From the NCBI GenBank assembly GCA_023376005.1, contig CM042145.1, positions 15,796,066 to 15,860,065 on the forward strand: DNA of 64,000 nucleotides. The letters are read 5' to 3'. A program made the translations under genes and the position numbers. Numbering within the stretch: the first letter of the stretch is position 1; every line of letters begins with the position of its first letter. The notes under the pieces were generated by a model. The model was not told where the DNA came from, searched no databases, and worked only from the letters and a program-made list of their open reading frames with translations. The stretch is from Doryteuthis pealeii (Eukaryota > Mollusca > Cephalopoda > Myopsida > Loliginidae). Below are positions 34,120 through 46,100 of this stretch, piece after piece.

Positions 34120-37100
34120 TCTATGAACATTTTAATGGTTTATTTCAAATAATAGATAAAACTTGAATAACCAATTTTGTCTGAACATCCAAATATTCAT
34201 GATTTGTTTGAAGAATCTTCTTTTTGCATTTAAAAAAATGTAGGTGTTCTCTGATAGAATCATTGAAATAACACAACGTAATATTGATGAAGCAGTGACG
34301 GGTTCTTGTAATAAAAAGCGGCGCCTTCAATCGGGTTGGTTGGCCCTTCGTGAAGAGATATCATCAATAGGAATCAACACCAAAGTCATTCCTTGGTAAG
34401 AATTAAAAGTTTACAATCATTTCTTTCCTAAAATCTATGAGGTGTTATCAAAACATATTGAGACAGAAGCTTTAAATGTTTTAAATTTAAGAATTTAAAT
34501 GAAGACGTGATGTATGTATTTCCCAACCATTTCACCATGTACAGGATGCGTCATCTCCTGACTCCATATTCACCAGGCCTGACTCCATATCACCAGGGCT
34601 GACTCATGCTCATGCTCACCAGCCAACCTCCATGCTCACCAGGCCTAACTCCATGCTCACCAGGCCTAACTCCATACTCACCAGCCAACCTCCATGCTCA
34701 CCAGGCCAACCTCCATGCTCACCACTAACTCCTCACCAGGCCTAACTCCATACTCACCAGGCCAACCTCCATGCTCACCAGGCCTAACTCCATATTCACC
34801 ATGCCTAACTCCATGCTCACCATGCCTACCTCCATGCTCACCAGGCCAACCTCCATGCTCACAAGGCCAACTTCCATACTCACCAGGCCTAACTCTATAT
34901 TCACCAAGCCTACCTCCATTTTCACAAGGCCTACCTCCATACTTACCTGGTCAACCTCCATGCTCACTAGGCCTAACTCCATACTCACCAGGCCTGACTG
35001 TTTCTTGTTTCTTTAACTGAAAATTCATTTCAAGGATAAGATTTGAGGATGTGGATAGCATTAAAAGAAATAACTCCATATTAAAATTGATAATATAAAA
35101 ATATAAGAAGGGAATTTCAGAAGTGCTTTGACTAATGAAAAACTCATGTTGAATGTCAAGGTAGCTATTTTAAAGATAAAGAACATGACATTCATTATTT
35201 ATTTTTATCTTGGTAAATAAAGCTTCAGTCTTGATTACTTTCTTAACACACTTTATAGATATACTCATGTAATCTAATTCTTTCACATTTTTACCAAATT
35301 TTTATCTCTAGATCAGTCACTCTTTTGCATTATCTTTGAGGTTTTTGTATTTTTTATTTTCACTTTAGGCTTCAGCTGATCAAATGTTTGTTACAGAAGT
35401 ACCCCACAGACTTGTCTTCTGAAGATGAGTTCCTACCCATGCTTCAAATCTTTGCACAGTTCCTGACTGACAGCAAAAAGTAAGAAAATTATTCTAAAAT
35501 GTATATATTACTAAAATTTTTGTTTCACATTTTTTACGTACTCTCAGATAAGTGTGTTTTAATATTTCTTTCTTTATAGGAAATGCTAAATTATGGAACT
35601 TAAATGCCTACCACTTTTGCATTTTTTATCTTTGACGAACAAAATTTGTTCATTCACAGGCATGTTTAAAAAAGAAAATACATTTTTATTCTGTTTAAAA
35701 TGACTCTTCACTGACCCTACGCCCCCCCCCCAACTTGTCGGCTAATTCCCGGCAAAAGAGAAAGAAAAGAAAAAAAAGATAAATACAGAAATTCTAAGTC
35801 ATTAAGTCAGCAAGCAAGATTTGCCGAACACGTTTTTACGTACTCTCAGATAAGTGTGTTTTAATATTTCTTTCTTTATAGGAAATGCTAAATTATGGAA
35901 CTTAAATGTCTACCACTTTTCCATTTTTTATTTTTGAATAACAAAATTTATTCACAGCTTAATTCAGTGTCACTGTAGATATTAACTCATGTTTTTATCT
36001 TTTTACCCCATTGTTGAATTTGGTTACGGATTTTAATTTCCCATAATCTCAAATGTTACCTGTGGACTTATACTAAGTTAAAACTTAGTTTTTTGTCTTT
36101 GTTTTTTTTTCCGGTGTGGTGGACCCGTAGATCTCGTAAGATCATCCACCTGCGCTCCCTAAAGTCTGCCAGTCATCTTGCCTCGGCTTGTCACTGATCC
36201 TTGACTTTGGGGAAGGAGAGCATGCGGTGCGTGTTGCACAAGCGCGCAACATGTAAAACAAAAAACCTGTGCAGATATTTCTACAAGTCCAGTGAGATGT
36301 GCAGGCCTGACTGGCTGTAAGCACGCAGATGTGAGTCTACATACGGCATGATTCATGACCTACTTAACATCACCGCCCTGCTGATTGAACAGCAACGTGC
36401 CTCGGCGAGGGTTTGGATGAAGGAGCTGCCCCTTGGTTAACACTGTTCACCTAGCCATTTGGGAATTATCTAGAAAAGGTGACTAAACAAATGCCGATTC
36501 ACCTATCAAGCTTGCCAGAGACCAGCGCTTCGACGGATGTCCATATTAGCTGGGCAAAAACACTACAACACAAAACAAGGCTAAGAATAGCCACCTGGAA
36601 TGTCTCGACACTTCCTGATCTTGAGAAATTGGGAAAACCCCAAACTACGTACTGGTATCGCGATAGGGGAGCATCTCGATATGAGGCCGACATCAATGCC
36701 CTTGCGGAAGTCAGTTTCAGCTATAAGAACCAATTGACAGAAGGGGGTGGGCTTGATACACATCCTCGTGGAAAGACAGGCCGATGGTAGCTGTAAGAAG
36801 TTTAGGGTAAGGTAAGCCCTCCACCCTGAAGCGACACATGACGGACGCCATGGAAACATTTCCTACATTGAAGTCTGACCTGTGTGGCAGGGCTGTATGT
36901 CGAGGGTTTCATATGTGTGACAGGGTACATAAAACAATCTGGATCCATGGGCCATCTGCATGCTCACAACTGCTCACAACTGAACTACTTGTAGAAATGG
37001 CCTTATTCTGTCAAGAAGCGGCAATCACCATATATATATATATATCTAATGAGTCTAATTTTTTGTGTATATATATATATATATATGTGTATTATATATA

Positions 37101-40100
37101 TATATATATGTCTATATTATATATTTATGGGAAAATAATTCTTTTGGTTGTTTTTCGAGGCATGAAAGAAATGAGTAAAATAAATGAAAAACTGCGTTGC
37201 ATATTATGTACTAAGTTCCATTTATTTTTCTGATATTTCGAAATACTCTGTTTTTCTTTTATAAATTTTATGTTAGACTGGCTGGTTCTTGTAGTCTGGT
37301 GCTTTAAAGGTCAGGGGGTGCTCATGTCTTGACCTGTCTTTGATGTTCAGCTTTGTCCCCTACCCTCTTCATCCTAACCCACAACAACTTCCAGTTCAAC
37401 AACAAACACTACCTGCTAAAAGGTGATGCCATGGGCACAAAAATGGCACAGAGTTATGCAAGCATATTCATGCACATACTGGAAACCAAACTACTCGAGG
37501 ACTACCTCCAACCTCTATATACTACTGCAGGTACATAGACAACATCTTCCTTATATGGAAACATAGCCTAAACAACCTACTAGACTTCCACAAACACTGC
37601 AACAATTACCACAGCCCTAGAACACTCACCCACCCCTATCCTCTTTATAGATGTAATAATTCGAGCCCAAAATAACACACTATCTACATCCCTATACACC
37701 AAACCCATTGACAACCACACATTACTAGACTTCAACAGCAACCACCCTCTCGACCTAAAAAAAATTGATAATATACATACCTAGCATACAAATTAAGATG
37801 CATCTGCTCAGACCCCCAGGAATACTTACATCACACCACCAAATTAATACAAAAATCCCTAAAAAGCCATTACCCCATAAAACTCATCAAAACAGCCAGA
37901 AAGAGACTAAACAGAGAGAATAAAGCAACAATGCTTAAGACAAGTTGTGTTTTCCCCTCCCCATTCCACAATTAGCCATCACTGTCATAGCAGTCATTGG
38001 TGACTATGCTACAATTGGTCATTCTTTGTAAATTTTGCTTTATTGTTATAAAATGAAAAATAAGTGTTTTACATATTGTTTATTTTTCAAATAGTCAGTC
38101 TTGACAAAAACAAAAGACAAACTGAAATTTGGAAAACTATTCATTTAAAATGGGCAAGAAGAGTTGGCTGAACTTGCACAAAGGTGTCAAAATTAGGGTG
38201 ACCCAGAAAAAAACAGAACCCAAATTATTTATTTATATTCCCATTAAAATAACCTTAAACCCCAACTCCAACCCTAACGCCTAAGCCTAACCCATAACCC
38301 TAACCCTAAACCCCCCTAATTAAATTGTTTTATTACAAAATTTGTGGGTTCTGTTTTTTCTGAGTCACTGGTATACAAGGTGACCCAGAAAAAACAGGAC
38401 CCAAATTATTTATTCATTTTCCCATTAAACTAACCCTAAACCCCAACCCTAACCCTAACCCTAGACCCCATAGTTAAAATTAAGTTTTATTACAAAATTT
38501 GTGGGTTCTGTTTTTTCTGGGTCACCGGTATACAGGATGACCCAGAAAAAACAGAACCCAAATTATTTATTGATTTTCCCATGGGTTCTGTTTTTTCTGG
38601 GTCACCCTAATTTTGACACCTTTGTGCAAGTTCAGCCGAAGAGTTTTTATGGCCTGCAGCTTTGGTTTTATAATGCATTATTTATGGCTCACTAGAGCAT
38701 TGTCAAACAGGTCATGGAGCCAATTCATCCCAAACGATTTGGACCAGAATATGTAAAATTGCCAGACAAGTTGAAAACGTTACACATTTTGCTTTCTTTC
38801 CGATCGATTTCTAAACATAAACAATGTTTTTTGGAGATAAATTTGATAATTTTAGCAAATTCCTTTTGGTGCTTGTTCACAATCAGACTCCAAGCAAATC
38901 AGGGATTTCCACAAAAGCTCCCAACAACATACCAGATGTATTTGATGTATATATATATATTTGCATGTAATTTTGGGGTCAAAAAGCATCAGAAAAAAAA
39001 ACTATTGGCCCTCAGGCATCTTCATTTTATCAAATTTGCCCTCTTTGCAAAAAAGTTTGCACATCCCTCATTTAAAACATTAATCTAATTTGTCTTTCAG
39101 GACTCATGTTACAGTTCATTTATTAAGCTGCCTTCAAGTACTGGCTCCATTGTTTAAATCTGAAGAAGCTAGTGGTATCTGGGCAAAAGTCTGGGCCACT
39201 TGCCTCAGGTAAGAATTCATTAAGACAAATAAATGGAAATTTATGAATCACTTGCAAGTATGGCTGACCAATAGAGTATAGTTTACAACCGTGAGATCTT
39301 CTCTATATCATTTGGTATACCTTATTAACAACTAACCTAAGAGAAGGAAAACAGTTTTTCACCTACCAAAAGCATTAGCTGTGTTTAAGGTAATAGTTAA
39401 TTATTGAAGTCAGTCAGTCAGTCTACTATTGGTTTGAACAACAGCAACTGGCCAAGCACAACTGAACCAGTGGCAAGACAACTGGTACTTATAGGAATTC
39501 AGAATAGTTCACTCATGCATTTGGGTGATTCCATTCCTTGAGTCCTGATTGGCTGCTGGGTTTCAATGATGTTCTGATGCTTCATAAATAACCTGCCATT
39601 TTGCAGTAGTCTTTGCAGCAAACCAGTTTTGTATTAAGTTACAACTGCTTGCTGCCTTGTCTTACCAATTCGACGGTAATTGGAACTAGTATGATTATTC
39701 TACATTAATTAATTGTTGTTATTTTTACCAAATCAGAGCTATTGAAATCACTTTCTAATCAATACATTAAATGTACATGTGATTCCTCAACTTGAGTTTA
39801 ATAAGGAAAAACACCCTGTCAGCTGGGGCTGTAGAATATGCCAACTGCACCTCTGCAGAGCGGTGACCCTTTCTCCCAGTGGAGCCACCTGTTGGCTGTG
39901 GGTGGCGACCTGTGAGGCTTAAAGATGGAATCCTCGTGGCTGAGTAGTCCATAATATGCAAACACTCCACTTTGGCCCTTACTTGGGCTAGACAGGTGGT
40001 CGGAGAGGCCCCCTCTGATCAATTGGCTAGTCACATCTAGCTCTAGCACCTATTGCTCTCATGGCAAACCCCCAACCCTTTTTATCTTATATTTTCTAGA

Positions 40101-43100
40101 AGGTGGTGGCTTAGGGTCTTAGTGTCCTGGGTATGACGTTAAACTGCATCTAGTAGCTAGAGACACACGGAAACTATTCATGCGGCTATTGGCAACACTT
40201 TTGTGTTTGTTGTTCATGTGCCTGCACCTGTCCCTGTATGCGCCTTGTTGCTATGCTCAGTCTTGGCTTGGCAGTTGTTTCTGATGGAGCTCCCGACTGA
40301 TGCTACCACCAAGTATGAAATTCACAGTTATTCAGTTTTTGAATGCAAAAGGCATTAAACTGATTGAAATTAAACATCCGCAAGTGGTGTAAGGAGTTTG
40401 CAATGACGACATTCAATGCTTCCTCAACGACATGGCAGCAAGCTGTTGTGACATGGGCAGAGATGCTGATAGTTTTGCGTCCTGCATCCCTGATGCACAA
40501 AAATCTAAAAGGACGCAGTAAAAGCATATCCATGTGTCCTAGTGTTTTTCTTTTTTCTTCCCTCACCATTTCAAGCTAACTGTAAATACATTTTAATAGT
40601 TTCTTAGAAATGAATTACACAGTATAGGTTACTAGGTAGGAGTTAGATGTCTTTAGTTGGGACTCATAAATTTTCCTGAGGACTCATTCAAAGCAAATAT
40701 GTGTGTCCCAGGATGCACTAAATCAAAAAGCTATCAGCATCACTGCAAAATACAAAAACACGTCTACCGAAATGGCAATTATGTAAAAAAATAGATACAC
40801 GTTCAGACTTTATTGATAATGAAATTTCAATACTGTATCATTTGATCTATATTTATATATTAATTTTTCTTTATAAGGATTGGAAATCTTCATTTATGCA
40901 AAGACGCCAGTTATCATTTGATGTCCATTATGCTCCATTATTCCTTGGTCCAACCCCAAAAGGAAATGTGGAACTTATTTGTACCCCTGAGAACCTCACC
41001 CACCGAAGACTCTGTCCGTTTTCTGGCTACTTACTGTAGTTACTATGACCTCCCAGAACAATACCAGCCAGTTCTCTTGGACAAGTCTACACCCATCCAC
41101 CATATTGGCAGCTCCCCAATTACCAATTCTGTAGAAGATTATTATCCCCTCCGGAAGATGCTTATTGAATGGTTGCTGCCTTCTTGGGAAGATGAAGGAG
41201 AAAACGATATGGTTACATCCAAAAATTCAGATCTGCATCTGATTGACTGTGATCTTCTTGCTTCTGTGCTGGTATCTTTGTTTTTGAGTCGGCCTGTTAT
41301 AAAAGACGATTGCTGCCATCCAAAGATCCCGAAGATGGAATTGACTATCTTGGAGTCTACTTACTTGGAAATGTCATTCAAAACAAAGCCCATTGGCCAG
41401 TTCCAGCCTGGTCCTGTAACGAGTACAACTGCTGCTGCTGCTAACTGTTCCTTTTATTCTGTGATAAATATATTTCTTGAGAGGCTCAAAAAACTGGTAT
41501 CTCATGTTCTCAAACTGGAGGAAATACCAGAGGTATGTAACTACCATTTTCAGTATCTTTTTATAATGGAGATTGTGTGTTTGTCTGTAACCGAAACTAT
41601 ATAACTACTCAAGTCACAATTCCCTTAGCTATTTACATCACATTCTCCATGATTTTATTTTTTAGTTAAAACTCAATTATTAATAAAATTGTTTTATGTT
41701 ATTAATACTGTTGACCATATATACATACTAATAACATGCAATTGTATTTATATATACAACAAAATAGCAGTTTACAGTGTGAACGGGAAGCCTAATTTGT
41801 ATATTGATATTAAAAATTTTATTTTAATAAATGTGCTTAGTATTATTAATTTCTAATTGTTTGGTTTTATCTTAATGAGAAAAAATCTCAGAGATAAATC
41901 TTAAAATAAATCCATTAACAAGAAGGAATAACTGTAATTTCATTCTTTACTTCCTAATTTAACTAAATAGTTAAATTAGGAAAATTTAGCAATGAAAGAC
42001 GGGAGTGATGGATGAGTAAGTTTCAGTTGTTCTATTTTTCAATAATATCCCCATCTGTTTCAAATTTTTTTATCTGCATTTTTATTTAGTTTCATTAGCC
42101 TTTCTAATTTAATATAATATTTTATAACATTAAAACTTAAATACTTTCCCCCGGAGTGTGCATATATTTGCTAGTACTTTTAATGTCTACTTGTTAATTG
42201 AGGCACCTGTGCTGTAATGGTTATCATCGTAAGTAATGTACACTGCAAATCGAGTTCAAATCATGAACAATGCTGTTTGCATTTCACATAGCACTAGTAA
42301 ATTTTTAGAAAGGTATGAATCCAATTATTCTCCCTTCAGCTATGGGTAGATAGTAGGGCAGCCTGGACTCTTTAACCTTGGTATAACAACCGGTCTTGGA
42401 GAAGGAAAACTCTGAATTCAAACCTGTTAACCCTTTATCTACCACTGCCATCCGCAATAGCCATGTCCCAAAATGGTTGACAAACTAGTATCATATCAAT
42501 GATCCTTTACTACTAAATAGAAAAAACATACAGATGTTATTAATGTTGTATTCATTGGCTAATTGCAATATTTCAGTCTGTATAAAATAGGGATACCCAA
42601 TTTTTCATCTGCTAAAAATTTGAAAAACTAATTACAATTAATTAAATCAATTATTTAAGGTCAAATAATGAAAAATCTAACACAAAAATTATTACTAATA
42701 GTTGATAAAGCGAAATCAAACAAAAATATTACCACCAATTTATTGATACACATGAAGACATTTCTTCTAATTTATTGATACACATGAGGTTAAACACGCA
42801 CACACACACACAAGACTGTCTCATTACTTGGTTTTAACACTTTATCTACCACTGCCATGTTCCAAAATGATTGACAAACTAGCATCATATGGCCGATCCT
42901 TTACTACTGAAAAGAAATTTATTCATTTCTCTTTTTTAACTCTAAACCATTTTCTAAGAGCTGACATTTTCGTGTGGTCTAGCATTTTGATCGTTCGGCG
43001 GTTCGGGGCGGTCTGGTAGATAAAGGTTAAACTTTACTTAAAAATTGACCTTGTGTCACATCCTGCTAGGGATTGGGATAAATACATACTTTTTAATTTA

Positions 43101-46100
43101 AATTCATTGTTTTGTATACTCATTCTTGAGCAAGTTGTAATTCTTGTCAACTTAGATGCAATCCTGCCTTGGCTGTAGAATATGTTCATTCCCCACGCAC
43201 ACAATGGGACCACCTGTTAACTGTGGGTGGCAACCTGTAATGTTGAAGGATTCTGGTGGCCGAGCAGTGTTTGACCCAGGTACTAAGTGGTCATATGACC
43301 TGCAACAATCCACTTTGGCTCTTACTTTTTATTTTGTACTAGTGAAGTTAATGGAAAATCTAATATAAGAATTAATTCTCACAGTTTATTAATATACCTG
43401 ATATACTGGTGGAAAAGGAAGGGCCGGGTTAGCTCAGTCGTTAGAGCATTCGGCTAGAAACCACAAGGTTCCTAGTTTGATACCAGTCCTTGCCAACTCA
43501 GCATATGAGTAGCACAGGGATCTGTGCGGTAAAGTAAGGAGCTGACGGTAGGTGTGGCGCTCCACCTCAGACACTAAAATAATCTCCTTGGTCTAGTGCA
43601 AGTGAAAAGGGGATAGACTCCCTTTCTGATTGGCTGATACCGACTTTAGGCCGCCCGACAACTTTACTTTACTTATTAATATACATGAAGTTAATGACTA
43701 TTATTTCTACTAGTTTATAAAACCAAACAAAAATATTTACCTACAAATTATTTGCTTACAAATCCTATATACACAAAAAACAAAATTTGGCATTAAATAA
43801 CCCTCAAGGGTTGATATGCCATTAAACAAAATAACCAACCAACCAAACAACAAGCATGCTGAGAGTTAACAAAAATTAAAACCCTGGGTAAGAATTTTTT
43901 TTAAAACCCATCAGATATGGTGGTCTTATGTGGAAGACTACATTTACACGTTTTCTATTTTGTATTATTTAATACAGGGTTTCCATAAAGTCTCTTTATA
44001 ACTTTAAAATTATATTACAAAAGCAAATGAAGCGACAAATATATGGAAATTATTACAAAATGAAGAGTAGATACTGAAGTTTATTTGCCTCATTTAATAC
44101 ACCTCTACATGAGCACCATTAGTTGCATGAAGCACATTAAGACGCTACTTGATTTCTTGCCGCTGTAGCACAGTTTCATCAAATACGTGATCAATGTTTT
44201 CCTCAGATGTTCTTAGTTGTTCACGCCTCCATGGATTACTTGTGCCATGCACAGACATGCCGGACAGTGGATCTCTTCCATACTTAGTTCCGTAGTTTCT
44301 CTGAACCAGCATATCCAATTTTGTTTTAATAGACCATGATACACATTATGCATTCTCTTGAGGAGTAGTCTCGTTTACCACTACCTATTTAATCAACAGG
44401 GTTACCTGAAATAAACAAATGGAATGTGATTAAAAACTTTGATAACCACTGAGTACATACAACAAATGAAGCGACAAATATGTGGAAATTATTACAAAAT
44501 GAAGAGTAGATACTGAAGTTTATTTACCTCATTTAATACACCTCTACATAGGCACCATTATTTCCACAAAATACATTAAGACAGTACTCGATTTCTTGCC
44601 ATGTTCGTTGTAGCAGAGCCTCATCAATTTTCACATTGGAATTAGTGATTATTGAAGTCAGTTAGTCTACTGTTGGTTTTAATAACAACAGCTTACTAAG
44701 TCCAACTCAAGCAGTGTCTAAGACAGCTGGTATAAATAGGAATCAAGAATGATCCATTCATGAATCTGGGTGATTTGGGTGATTCCACTCCTTGAGTTCT
44801 GATTGCCTGCTTGACTGCTTGATTTGAATGACATTGTGGAGTCTTATATATACTTTGTCATTTTGCAGTGGACTTTGTAGCATTCGAATTTGTATTTGAG
44901 TTACAATCATTTGTTGCCTTGTCTTCCCAGTTCGACGGTAATTGGAACTTTAATTATTCTTCAGTGATATTTTGCTTTAGGTCAGTGATATCCTGCATCT
45001 TTGTTCGATATACAATATCTTTAGCATTGTTGATTTATATATATATATATATATATACGCTCTGAACGGGAGACGCAACATTTCCTGGTCTACTGTCGTT
45101 TTTTCAAGAAGTTTTAATAAATATATGTGTAACAAGATAATGAAGGTCCTGGCTTTTTTAAGCGAGAACTACTATATTAGAAAAGGAGGAAGAAAGAAAT
45201 AAGTGAGAGAGTAATGAACACAAAACAGTTTGACCGTAGCATGACCCCGAATGGAGAATTGAGTGTCAACCGGAAGTTTTGAGTGTTGACCGGAAGTCTC
45301 TTTTTGCTTTCGGACGCGTAGGGGAACGGACGGCCCTTTAGTGCCCAGTATGGGGTCACAGTAATCAAGTAGTGTTCTCTCTCTCTTTCTCTCTGCCTTT
45401 CCTCCTCTTTGATACGAACCCATGAGATGAGCACAAAAATAAAGGCTAGCAGTTGCAATTACATATTTCTCGCATTGTAATTTTTGTCAACAAGAAGACA
45501 TTTTTAGTACCATGAATATATCACCACCACCGCCACCGCGTTACTCATATCAGCTTTGGGTACTGTGACCAGATATACGACAACGTTACAGATATCGTTT
45601 TAGTCCCCGAAAAAAAGGGACAACGTTACAATGTCCAGTAATATTGATTTACATATAATTTGTTTTATTTTAATATGTATTTAACTCTTAACATCCTGTT
45701 GAGAATTTTCTAAGTCCAGAGCATTCCTATAAGGATATATAAAAAAAAATGGTTAAAAATGACCTTTGCATCTAAAGTTACCTGTTATTTCCCTTAAATC
45801 AAAGACGTCTAAATATGTTTAATATTACATTTAAACAAAGGTTATCGTTTGGAGTGAATTATGAAAACGAATAAGACTTCCGGCCGGGTGGAATGAGGTG
45901 GTATAGGACTTTAAGAGTTAACTCTTATCTAACGAGTTTCATGAGAAAATAATTAAAAAAAAACAATTAAAAAAAGGTCATATAAACTTGATCCTTTCGC
46001 ATAACCCCACAGAAAGAAGTCCAGGGGAGTGATATCCGGAGAACGAGGTAAAGAGACTTTATGGACACACCCTGTATTTTCTATATTAACTTGTTAATAT

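Larger units (their letters stand above)
43974..46075 (-). mobile_element. Decayed mariner-type element with TIRs and nested insertions
   Basis: Inverted ends CAGGGTTTCCATAAAGTCTC (43974) and GAGACTTTATGG...ACACCCTG (to 46075), each next to TA. Minus-strand relics: [15 protein letters not shown] (about 45995-46045), a canonical mariner D-region, and [21 protein letters not shown] C-terminal pieces, present twice (about 44110-44170 and 44530-44620). Inside are repeat family D (44645-44965), a possible LTR (45127-45461) and a TTAA MITE (45681-45921). It lies in ATM intron 13. Confidence 0.65.

Noticed and set aside
34694..35020. 108-codon Pro/Thr/Ser-rich frame and an 87-codon frame on the other strand
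   Set aside because: Produced by the 21-bp minisatellite; every frame of a 3n-period repeat stays open.
38255..38470. True telomere or subtelomere
   Set aside because: CCCTAA repeats are degenerate, short and enclosed in a dispersed fold-back element within an ATM intron.
38714..39088. 124-codon frame before ATM exon 12
   Set aside because: AT-rich intronic frame crossing an (AT)n tract, no recognisable similarity, ends before the exon.
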